From: an uncultured Prevotellaceae bacterium
GTDB lineage: Bacteria > Bacteroidota > Bacteroidia > Bacteroidales > Bacteroidaceae
Assembly (NCBI GenBank): GCA_900319225.1
Contig: ONNV01000010.1
Span: 1-64,000 of the forward strand
Direction of reading: 5' to 3'
Length of the DNA: 64,000 nt
The notes under the pieces are model-generated. The model searched no databases. It worked only from the letters and a program-made list of their open reading frames with translations, and was not told the DNA's origin. Of the stretch, positions 26,521 to 35,200 are shown one piece after another. A program made the translations under genes and the position numbers. Position 1 is the stretch's first letter. Every line of letters starts with the position of its first letter.

Positions 26521-27714
26521 ATGAAACTGATTGCATACATAATCTGCTATCTCATCTACCCGTTCTCGTTTCTGTTTCCACGCAGCAAGCGCAAATATGC
26601 TTTTGGCAGTTTCCGCGGGGCATTCAATGACAATGCCCGTTACCTCTTCATATACGCATCCCGGCAGACCGATGACAACATACGTAAGGTCTGGCTCTCT
26701 ACAAACAGGGATTGCGTAAAGAAGGTGCGCAGCTACGGACTCGAGGCATACTGGGTTCTGGGACCACGCGGAATATGGCATGCACTCACATCACGGTACT
26801 GGTTCTTCAACTCCTATACCGCCGATATTATGTTCTGCCTGTCAGGTGGTGCAGTTTGTATCAACCTCTGGCATGGCGTAGGCCTGAAAAGGACTGAGTT
26901 CAACACCATATCGGGACCTCTGGCCGACCGCTACAGCAAGAAAAACAAACTGGATGTATTCCGCCATCCCGAATCTTTCCGCCGTCCCGACTGGCTGCTC
27001 ACATCCACGCCTTTCCAGACATCCATGTTTGCCAAGGCATTCCGCATTCCCCAGTCACGTTGCCTGGAGTTGGGTTACCCGCGTAACCGTATACTTACCG
27101 TAACAGAACAGGAACGCATCAGTTTCATAAAGAAGTATGAACCCCGGCAGACATGGGATATGGTTCAAAGATGCAAAGGTTATGACAAGGTGTTTGTCTA
27201 TATGCCCACCTGGCGTGACTCCCAGCGTACAGTGTTTACCCAGAGCATGGATCTGGAGAGACTCAACGGCATACTGGCGGCAAAGAACCAGCTGCTTATC
27301 CTCAAGCCCCATGCCAATGTCATTGTGGACGGGATTAAAGAGATGTCAAACATAATGCTGGCATCGCCGCGTATGGATATCTATCCTGTACTGCCGTATG
27401 CTCATGTGCTTATTACTGACTACTCATCCATACTCTATGACTGGCTGCTCATGGAGCACAAGGACGTAATACTGTACCTTTATGATTATGATGAATACGT
27501 AAAGGAGCGTGATTTCTACTATCCGTTTGATGAGAATGTGACAGGCAGGAGAGTATATGACTTTGAGTCACTCTGCTCATGCATTGAGTCCGGTGACTAT
27601 ACACTTGACGAAACTGAGCGCAAGCGTATAGTTGACAAGTTCTGGGGAAAGACCGCCGGATATGATTCATCACGGATGATACTTGATTTTGTAAAAGAGA
27701 AACAACCCAAATGA
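26521..27714 (+). CDS. CDP-glycerol/CDP-ribitol phosphotransferase (TagB/TagF/TarL family)
   Basis: A 398-residue protein of the teichoic acid polyol-phosphate transferase family. Family motifs are INLWHGVGLKRTEF, VYMPTWRDS, LLILKPHAN and ITDYSSILYDWLLM, which together bind the CDP-polyol and catalyse transfer. The N-terminus (MKLIAYIICYLIYPF) is an amphipathic or membrane-associating helix, as in monotopic TagF-type enzymes. ATG 26521 is chosen rather than an open frame from 26491, which would run 26 bases into the previous gene. It should add ribitol or glycerol phosphate to a growing glycan at the inner face of the membrane. It overlaps the next gene by 4 bases. Confidence 0.88.
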   Translation: MKLIAYIICYLIYPFSFLFPRSKRKYAFGSFRGAFNDNARYLFIYASRQTDDNIRKVWLSTNRDCVKKVRSYGLEAYWVLGPRGIWHALTSRYWFFNSYTADIMFCLSGGAVCINLWHGVGLKRTEFNTISGPLADRYSKKNKLDVFRHPESFRRPDWLLTSTPFQTSMFAKAFRIPQSRCLELGYPRNRILTVTEQERISFIKKYEPRQTWDMVQRCKGYDKVFVYMPTWRDSQRTVFTQSMDLERLNGILAAKNQLLILKPHANVIVDGIKEMSNIMLASPRMDIYPVLPYAHVLITDYSSILYDWLLMEHKDVILYLYDYDEYVKERDFYYPFDENVTGRRVYDFESLCSCIESGDYTLDETERKRIVDKFWGKTAGYDSSRMILDFVKEKQPK

Positions 27715-28616
27715 TATCGGTCATTATCTGTACATATAACCGCCAAAAGTACATCTACAACGTACTCAAGAGCCTGGCAGAGGGTACCATACCCGCTGCG
27801 GACTATGAGGTCGTGCTGGTGGACAATAACTGTACTGACGATACACGCTCTGAGGTGGAGCGTTTCCAGACTGACTTTCCTGCCGTTCAACTGCGCTATG
27901 TGACTGAGACCAACCAGGGTCTGTCACATGCACGTAACCGTGGCATCAGGGAGTCCAGGGGTGACATACTGGTTTATGTGGATGATGACGCCACTGTCAA
28001 TCCCGGATATCTCAAGGCATATGCGGACTGGTTCCGGGCCCACCCTGAGACCGATGCTGCCGGCGGTCCCATCATACCCCGTTATGAGACCGGAGCCGAG
28101 CCGCGCTGGATGACCTATTTCATTAAGCGTCTGCTTACGGGATATCTCTATTTCGGGCGCAAACCGCGTACGTTCCCCGGAAGCAACTATCCGGGAGGCG
28201 GCAACGCAGCCTACCGCAAACGTGTCTTTGACAAGGTGGGCCTTTACAATGTAAAACTGGGACGTAACGGAAACAACCTGGGCGGCGGTGAGGAGAAAGA
28301 TATCTTTGACAAGATGAAACGGCAGGGTATGCAGTTCATATACCTGCCCGATGCCATACTGTATCACAGCATTCCCGGCTACAAACTGGAACAGGACTAT
28401 TTTGACCGCGTAACCCGTGGAATAGGCAGCAGTGAGAGGGCACGCACCTATTGGGTGGGACAGAAAGCATACCGCAGACGCTTGCTGTCCGAGGCCAACA
28501 AATGGGTGGTAACAATAGCCCTGTGGTGTTTTTACCTTATTACTTTCAGGCCACAGTGCGGAAACAAACTGGTGCAGTTCCGCCGTAACGTGACTAGGGC
28601 TCTGATAGGACAATGA
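27711..28616 (+). CDS. GT2-family glycosyltransferase
   Basis: A 301-residue inverting GT-A glycosyltransferase: SVIICTYNRQKYIYNVLKSL at the N-terminus, VLVDNNCTDDT, and the metal-binding DDD in YVDDDATVNPGYL. FPGSNYPGGGNAAYRKRVFDKVGLYN is the acceptor-site region. A hydrophobic C-terminal stretch may tether it to the membrane. It overlaps its neighbours by ATGA at both ends, so the three genes are translationally coupled. It most likely adds one sugar of the repeat unit; specificity unknown. Confidence 0.9.
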   Translation: MISVIICTYNRQKYIYNVLKSLAEGTIPAADYEVVLVDNNCTDDTRSEVERFQTDFPAVQLRYVTETNQGLSHARNRGIRESRGDILVYVDDDATVNPGYLKAYADWFRAHPETDAAGGPIIPRYETGAEPRWMTYFIKRLLTGYLYFGRKPRTFPGSNYPGGGNAAYRKRVFDKVGLYNVKLGRNGNNLGGGEEKDIFDKMKRQGMQFIYLPDAILYHSIPGYKLEQDYFDRVTRGIGSSERARTYWVGQKAYRRRLLSEANKWVVTIALWCFYLITFRPQCGNKLVQFRRNVTRALIGQ

Positions 28617-29560
28617 AAGGAGAGGGTAAGTTCATATTCCATGTCCTGGCGTTCATGACCATGGCGTTGTGGGGTGTCACCTTTGTGGCAACCAAGACGC
28701 TCATAAACCAGGGACTTACGCCGGCACAGATATTTACAATCAGGTTTGTGATTGCATATCTGGGGCTGCTTGCAGTCTGCCTTATCCGTGGAGGACGTGA
28801 CAAGAGGGCTTTCTCCCAGTCGTTAAGACATGAGCTGATATTTGTCGTCATGGGCGTTACCGGCGGATCACTTTACTTCCTTACCGAGAATACCGCCTTA
28901 CGTTATACCCAGGCCTGCAACGTCTCTTTCATAGTCTGCATGGCTCCCTTGCTCACGGTGCTGCTCACAATTTCCATAAAGAGGCTCTTTAAAGGCTCCA
29001 TTGCCGACGGGCTTGAGGATGTAAAACTAAGGTTTCCGCTCCTGGCCGGCACGGTGCTGGCTCTGAGCGGTATGGTGATGGTTACTTTTGGTGACAACGC
29101 ACTGAGCCTGTCACCCAAGGGTGATATCCTGGCATTCCTGGCCGCCCTGTGCTGGGCGCTGTACAGCCAGTTCACGGGGCGTATGACAGACCTTTACGGG
29201 ACACTGTTTGCAACCCGCAAGGTATTCTTTTACGGACTTGTTACCATTATCCCTGTCCTGTTGCTGACAGATAACTCCAACCTGGCAACGGTACCGTTCC
29301 GGAATGTACAGGTATGGGGTAACCTGCTGTTCCTTTCAACAATAGCATCACTGTTCTGCTTTGTGCTGTGGAACAGGATACTGGTGGTGATAGGAAATGT
29401 CACGGCTACGAATTACGTATATTTGAACCCGGTATTCACTCTCATAGGTGCCGTGATAATACTTGATGAGAGTATGACGGTCTTATCGGCCATAGGATCG
29501 GCCATGATACTGGGCGGTGTGATCCTGGCTGGTGCAAAGAGATTTATAAGGACTAAATAA
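28613..29560 (+). CDS. EamA/DMT-superfamily transporter
   Basis: A 315-residue inner-membrane protein with ten predicted helices in two EamA repeats (first WGVTFVATKTLINQGLTP, second WALYSQFTGRMTDLYG). The family exports or imports small metabolites such as amino acids and nucleotide sugars; some DMT members move lipid-linked sugars. Its tight coupling to the glycan genes suggests a role in substrate or carrier transport there, but a general metabolite exporter is equally possible. Confidence 0.88.
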   Translation: MKGEGKFIFHVLAFMTMALWGVTFVATKTLINQGLTPAQIFTIRFVIAYLGLLAVCLIRGGRDKRAFSQSLRHELIFVVMGVTGGSLYFLTENTALRYTQACNVSFIVCMAPLLTVLLTISIKRLFKGSIADGLEDVKLRFPLLAGTVLALSGMVMVTFGDNALSLSPKGDILAFLAALCWALYSQFTGRMTDLYGTLFATRKVFFYGLVTIIPVLLLTDNSNLATVPFRNVQVWGNLLFLSTIASLFCFVLWNRILVVIGNVTATNYVYLNPVFTLIGAVIILDESMTVLSAIGSAMILGGVILAGAKRFIRTK

Positions 29561-29568
29561 TACATGTT

Positions 29569-31569
29569 ATGAATATGAAATCTGTTTTTAAAGTTATGAT
29601 GATGACAGGAGTGCTGGCCATTACCGCCGGCTGTGGACAGAAAAAGAGTGATTTCAAGTATCTGATTGACCAGTTCGCTGACCTTAAGGTCATGCGTTAC
29701 CAGATTCCCGGATGGGATGAACTGACACTGCAGCAGAAAGAGTATGCATACCATCTCTCGGAGGCTGCCAAGTGGGGCCGTGATATCCATTGGGACCAGA
29801 ACTGCAAATGGAACCTGCCTATACGCCATGTGGTAGAGAACATCCTTGAGAACTATAAGGGTGACCGCAACTGCCAGGAGTTCGATCAGTTTACGGTATA
29901 TGCAAAGCGTCTCTTCTTTGCCAACGGCATTCACCACCACTATGCCGAGGACAAGTTCTTCCCCGAGTGTTCACAGGACTATTTCAAGTCTCTGATGGAA
30001 TCTGTGGGTGACGGCAGCAAGTGCGAAGAACTGATTGACATTATCTACAACCCTGATATTCTGCAGCAGCGCCGCTCAACGTCAACTGACGGTGACATAG
30101 TTGTGCTCTCTGCCGGAAACTTCTATGAGGGCGTTACCCGTGCCGAGGTTGAGAAATACTATGAGTCCATCCAGGACAAGACCGATGAGACTCCCATTTC
30201 ATATGGTCTGAACACAAAGGTTACAAAGGATAAGGACGGCAACATAGTTGAGATTCCCTGGAAGATTGACGGAATGTACGGTCCGGCCATCGCCAAGATA
30301 TGTGAGGAGCTCAAGCTGGCTGCCGCATGTGCTGAGAACGATATCCAGAAACGTGCCCTTGCACTGCTCATAAAATACTATGAGACCGGTGACCTTGAAG
30401 TATGGGATGAGTTCAACATCGAGTGGGTCAAGGACACCATAGGAACCGTTGATTTCATAAACGGATTCATTGAGGATTACAATGACCCGCTGGGCCGTAA
30501 GGGTGCCTGGGAGGGCTACGTGAACATAAAGGACCATAAGGCATCAGAGCGCTCAAACATACTGAGTGCAAATGCACAGTGGTTTGAGGACCATTCACCG
30601 GTTGACCCCCGCTTTAAGAAAAAGGAGTGCAAGGGTATATCGGCCAAGGTCATCAACGCAGTTTGCCTGGCAGGTGACGCATACCCCTCAACACCTATCG
30701 GTATAAACCTGCCAAACGCAGACTGGATACGCAAGCAGTACGGCAGCAAATCTGTGACCATTGCCAACATTACCCACGCGTATGACTACGCTGCACAGGA
30801 GTCACCTACCAGCATTCTGGATGAGTTTGCATGGGATGATGCCGAGAAGGCAATGTACCGTGAGTGGGGTTCATGGGCCGATGAGATCCACACAGACCTG
30901 CACGAGTGCCTGGGTCATGGATCAGGCCAGCTGCTGCCCGGTGTATCAACCACCGCTATGGGTGAGTATGCATCGGCCCTGGAGGAGGCCCGCGCCGACC
31001 TCTTTGGTCTCTACTTCACAGCTGATCCCAAGATGGTTGAGCTGGGTATCATGCCCAACAAGGATGCCTACAAGGCCGAGTATTCCAGCTATATCCGCAA
31101 CGGTATCATGACTCAGTTCACACGCGTGGAGCTGGGACGTCCCAACACCGAGGCCCACATGCAGAACCGCAAGCTCATTGCCGAGTGGTGCTATGAGAAG
31201 GGTCTTAAGGACAACGTGATTGAGAAGAAAGTCCGTGACGGCAAGACCTACTTTGTAGTGAATGACTTTGAGAAACTGCGCGGACTGTTCGGTGAACTGC
31301 TGGCCGAGATACAGCGCATCAAGTCAGAGGGTGACTACGAGGCAGGCAAATACCTGATAGAGACCTATGCCGTAAATATTGACCCCGCCCTGCACAAGGA
31401 GGTAAAGGAGCGTTATGAGGCTCTGAACCTGAAACCTTACGGCGGATTCATCAACCCTGACATAGTACCCGTTGAGAAGAACGGCAAGATTGTTGACTAC
31501 AAGGTGGTATACAATGACGACTACCTGAAGCAGCAGCTTGACTACGGCCGCAATTACAGCGCACTGTAA
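29569..31569 (+). CDS. Dipeptidyl peptidase III family M49 lipoprotein
   Basis: A 666-residue zinc exopeptidase that releases dipeptides from the N-terminus of short peptides. The zinc motif HECLGH is at residues 445-450, the Bacteroides form of HExxGH with a cysteine; the second motif EEARAD (472-477) supplies the glutamate ligand. The N-terminus has a hydrophobic stretch ending in ITAGCGQKK, a lipobox with C at about residue 22, so the mature enzyme is probably a lipoprotein in the periplasm or at the outer membrane. It is the last gene before a strong terminator. Its presence at the end of a glycan operon looks incidental. Confidence 0.93.
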   Translation: MNMKSVFKVMMMTGVLAITAGCGQKKSDFKYLIDQFADLKVMRYQIPGWDELTLQQKEYAYHLSEAAKWGRDIHWDQNCKWNLPIRHVVENILENYKGDRNCQEFDQFTVYAKRLFFANGIHHHYAEDKFFPECSQDYFKSLMESVGDGSKCEELIDIIYNPDILQQRRSTSTDGDIVVLSAGNFYEGVTRAEVEKYYESIQDKTDETPISYGLNTKVTKDKDGNIVEIPWKIDGMYGPAIAKICEELKLAAACAENDIQKRALALLIKYYETGDLEVWDEFNIEWVKDTIGTVDFINGFIEDYNDPLGRKGAWEGYVNIKDHKASERSNILSANAQWFEDHSPVDPRFKKKECKGISAKVINAVCLAGDAYPSTPIGINLPNADWIRKQYGSKSVTIANITHAYDYAAQESPTSILDEFAWDDAEKAMYREWGSWADEIHTDLHECLGHGSGQLLPGVSTTAMGEYASALEEARADLFGLYFTADPKMVELGIMPNKDAYKAEYSSYIRNGIMTQFTRVELGRPNTEAHMQNRKLIAEWCYEKGLKDNVIEKKVRDGKTYFVVNDFEKLRGLFGELLAEIQRIKSEGDYEAGKYLIETYAVNIDPALHKEVKERYEALNLKPYGGFINPDIVPVEKNGKIVDYKVVYNDDYLKQQLDYGRNYSAL

Positions 31570-31603
31570 AAGAAAGGGGGCGGTTCTTCCGCCCCTTTTC
31601 TTT
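31569..31603 (+). terminator. Strong terminator hairpin after the long operon
   Basis: Bases 31569-31583 pair with 31589-31603 in a 15-bp stem (one G-U) around the loop TTCTT. The right arm ends in T-rich sequence. It begins on the last base of the stop codon and closes the unit that starts at 16443. Confidence 0.75.
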
Positions 31604-31607
31604 ACCC

Positions 31608-31832
31608 CCCCCTGACCTTAGGGAGTCAGAATATAGGAAGAGCCATTTCTCTCCCTAAGGTAAGCCTGAAATACACTTTTCCCCGGGCCACCCCCTGACC
31701 TTAGGGAGTCAGAATACAGGTAGAGCCATTTCTCTCCCTAAGGTGAGCCTGAAATACACTTTTCCCCGGGCCACCCCCTGACCTTAGGGAGTCAGAACGC
31801 AGGTAGAGCCATTTCTCTCCCTAAGGTGAGCC
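31608..31832. repeat. Three tandem 83-bp hairpin repeats
   Basis: Units at 31608-31690, 31691-31773 and a shorter third at 31774-31832 (59 bases) are nearly identical. Each contains a perfect 10-bp inverted repeat CCTTAGGGAG ... CTCCCTAAGG around a loop of about 26 bases. The few differences fall mostly in the loop. The array fills the gap between the dipeptidyl peptidase terminator and the blaI promoter. No open frame is evident. Confidence 0.9.
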
Positions 31833-31844
31833 GCGTAAAAAAAC

Positions 31845-31885
31845 ATCTAAAAGTTTTGCGGTTGAATTTATTTTTTTTAGATTTG
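31845..31885 (+). promoter_or_regulatory. blaI promoter with candidate BlaI operator
   Basis: TTTG at 31855-31858, 19 bases, then TAGATTTG at 31878-31885 is a perfect Bacteroidetes promoter. An 8-bp inverted repeat ATCTAAAA (31845-31852) / TTTTAGAT (31875-31882) spans both boxes and is a candidate site for the BlaI repressor made just downstream. Confidence 0.65.
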
Positions 31886-31913
31886 CCGCTAATGGATTTC
31901 AAATTCAGTAGAA

Positions 31914-32270
31914 ATGAGGCAGTTGACTAAGAAAGAAAAGGAGATAATGGAGTTCTTCTGGGACAGGGGGCCCATGTTCGTTAGGGAACTGCAGAGCTGC
32001 TATGACAAGCAACCCAATTTCAGTACACTCTCCACTCAGGTTCATACGCTACAGGTTGACGGTTTCCTGGACCGCGAGGCATTTGGCAGCAACTACCGCT
32101 ACTTTCCGGTTGTAAGCGCACGTGAATACTGCAACAGCGGCATACACGGTCTTATTGACGAGTATCTGGACAGCCAGTACTCAAGTGTCGTCATGGGGTT
32201 TGTCAAGAATGAAAAACTCTCTGTTGATGACCTAAAACGCATTATTGACAAGATAGAGAAAGGCCAATGA
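31914..32270 (+). CDS. BlaI/MecI-family repressor
   Basis: A 118-residue winged-helix repressor: LTKKEKEIMEFFWDRGPMFVREL is the family's first helix pair and FSTLSTQVHTLQVDGFLDRE is the recognition region. The C-terminal third forms the dimerisation helices (SVDDLKRIIDKIEKG). In characterised systems the repressor is inactivated when a membrane M56 peptidase senses a ligand. The gene overlaps the M56 gene by 4 bases (ATGA), so the two proteins are made together. Likely autoregulated through the repeat at 31845-31882. In this phylum such pairs are usually not beta-lactam resistance genes, and no beta-lactamase is nearby. Confidence 0.92.
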   Translation: MRQLTKKEKEIMEFFWDRGPMFVRELQSCYDKQPNFSTLSTQVHTLQVDGFLDREAFGSNYRYFPVVSAREYCNSGIHGLIDEYLDSQYSSVVMGFVKNEKLSVDDLKRIIDKIEKGQ

Positions 32271-35200
32271 ACGCGTTCCTTATATATATGCTCAAGGTGG
32301 CCGTCCTGTCGGCTCTCTTTATAGCCCTTTACCACCTGCTATTAAGCCGGGAGACATTCCACCGTACAAACAGGGTGATTCTGGTTTCATCGCTGGTACT
32401 ATCATACATCCTGCCCTTTGCGGTCATTACGGTACATAGGGAGGGGGCACCCACAAGGATGGTGGAAATCACTACTGGAAACAAGGTTGAAGAGCCTGCC
32501 GATGAACCTTACCAGCCGGTTATTACAAGCGGCAGCGTCTATTCATCGGCCCCCCGGGAGGAGACCGTTCAACCTGTACAGACTCAGAACCTGAGTCAGG
32601 TGATAGAAGTTAGCACAAAGCCGGATACACCCATGCCAGTTGTCAAACAACACAAGCCTATTCAGATTGACTGGTGGAAGGTGCTGGCCGGGGTATATCT
32701 GATCGGACTGCTGGCTGTCCTGATATATAGGATTCTATGCACTTACAAGGTGGTAAGGATTATAAGGAAGGCCGATGTGGTTGAAAAGAACCCTGATTTC
32801 ACACTTGTAAGGACCCGACAGTCAACACATCCTTTCAGTTGGATGAGATATATCGTGCTGCCGTGGGAGGGTAAGGCTGCCGGACAGACTCCTATCCTGG
32901 ACCACGAGAAGGCGCATCTGGCACACCATCACTCTCTTGAACTGCTATGGACTGACCTTCTGTCGGCCCTGCAGTGGTTCAACCCGGCCCTGCTGCTGTT
33001 CCGCCGTGACCTCTACTCCATTCATGAGTTCCAGGCCGATGCCGATGTCCTGAGTAAAGGCTATGACCGTAAGCAATACCAGTATCTGATGCTGGACTGC
33101 GCAACGGACAAGAGTGAACTCAGGGCTGTAAATACATTCAGAAAAAGTACTTTAGAAGGAAGAATTGATATGATTAACCGGAAAAGATCAACAGGATCAA
33201 GTATCCTGAAAGTTGCCTACATTCCAGTATTATTACTGCTCTCCTTAGGCGCGTTTGCTGAGACCGTTTATGACGGTAGTCCTGACGAGACTATTGAAGT
33301 TGACAACTACGTACGTATAGACGGACTCTGGTACAAGTTCAAGGGTAATCAGGTTCGTGTGGTGAGCCGCAAGACCCGTCATGATTATCCTGCCCACATT
33401 GTCATTCCTGACACTATCATTTACAAGAGCGTAAAGTATCCTGTAACATCAATCAGTCCCTATGCTTTTAATCATGCAGCGGAGATCAAGTCCGTGTCAA
33501 TTCCGTCAACCGTAAAGGAGATTGAAAGGGATGTGTTCTGCGGATGCACCGGACTTGAAAAGGTGAACATTCCCCAATCTGTAAAGAAAATAGGAGATTA
33601 TGCATTCATGGATTGCAGCAGTCTAAAGTCCATAATCATACCTGCATCAGTAAAGACGATAGGGAGTAGTGTTTTTACTTGGTCCGGACTTGAATCAGTT
33701 ACAGTTGACAAGAAAAACAAGTTCTATGACAGCCGTGACAACTGTAACGCCATTATCGAGACAGCTACAAACACTCTGGTGTACGGAACTGCATCGACAG
33801 TTATTCCTAAATCCGTTACCGCCATCGGACCGGAGGCATTTGACGGTATGAGTTCATTGAAATCAATCGTCATACCCAAGAAGCTTACTCAAATCCGGGA
33901 ACGTGCGTTCCGCGGCTGCACGGCTCTTGAGTCAATTGAGCTTCCGGAATCTGTAAAAGAGTTAGGATACGGCTGCTTTATGGAGTCCGGGATAAAGAAC
34001 ATCACTATCAATGGAAATGTTGAAGGATTGAGCAATGCCTTTGCTATCAACAAATCACTTGAGTCAATCACTTTCGGACCACGGGCTACAGTAATTGAAA
34101 TACCCAATTTGGCTCCTGAGTTAAAGAATCTGTATATCCCGGCTACCGTGCGGGAGATAATACTACGGGGAAGCGCTATGGAACGTAATATTGAATCCAT
34201 TACCGTAGATAAGGCAAACCCCGTCTATGACAGCCGTGAAGATTGCAATGCAATCATTGAAACCAAGACCGATATTCTTATTCTGGGATGTGCCAACACC
34301 GTTATTCCGGGTACAGTTACAGCCATAGCCCAAAATGCTTTCAGCGGCACAAAAATCAAGGAGATAAACATTCCTGCATCGGTCACTTCCATAACATACA
34401 GTCCGTACAGTATTGAGGATGTATTTGCAAGCTACTGTCCTGAACTGGAAAGAATCACGGTTGACCCTGCAAACCCAAAATATGACAGCCGTGAAGACTG
34501 CAATGCCATAATTGAGACCCGATACAACAATCTGGTTGCCGCCTGCAAGACAACCGTGATTCCTGCAACCGTCCGTTCAATAAGCTCATTTGCTTTCCGT
34601 AATCTGAAAGGATTGAAGGAGATTGTAATCCCGGATGGTGTCACTACAATCAAGCCACAAGCATTCATGGGTTGCAGCGATCTGGAGAAGATAACGATAG
34701 GTGCCGGTATCATCAGTCTTACAGGAAAGGATGATCCCGGAATCATAAACCTACCTAATCTGAAAGAAATTAAAGTCAGTCCGGGGAACAAGGTTTATGA
34801 CAGCCGTAACGATTGCAACGCCGTAATTGAAACTGCAACAGGCCGTCTCATCTTGGGATGCGCAAACACCGTTGTTCCTGACGGGGTAACAACCATAACT
34901 GGAGGGGCTTTCAGAAATAACACTCAACTTACTGAGTTAAGGCTGCCTGCATCTGTCAACACTATTGAGGATGATGCTTTCTACAATTGCTCCAATCTGA
35001 GAGAGATTAACCTGGAAAATGTCACAAACAGAGGTGAGAGGGCTTTTGAAGCATGCAGATTCTTCTCAGGACGAGTAGACAGCATAGGCGGATATATGAC
35101 TTTCAGGCTGGTTGAGAATGAAGCCACGCTGATTGATTTTTCACAGAAACCGCCTAAGGAGATAATCATACCCGGTTCATTCATATACAGCGGAAAGGAG

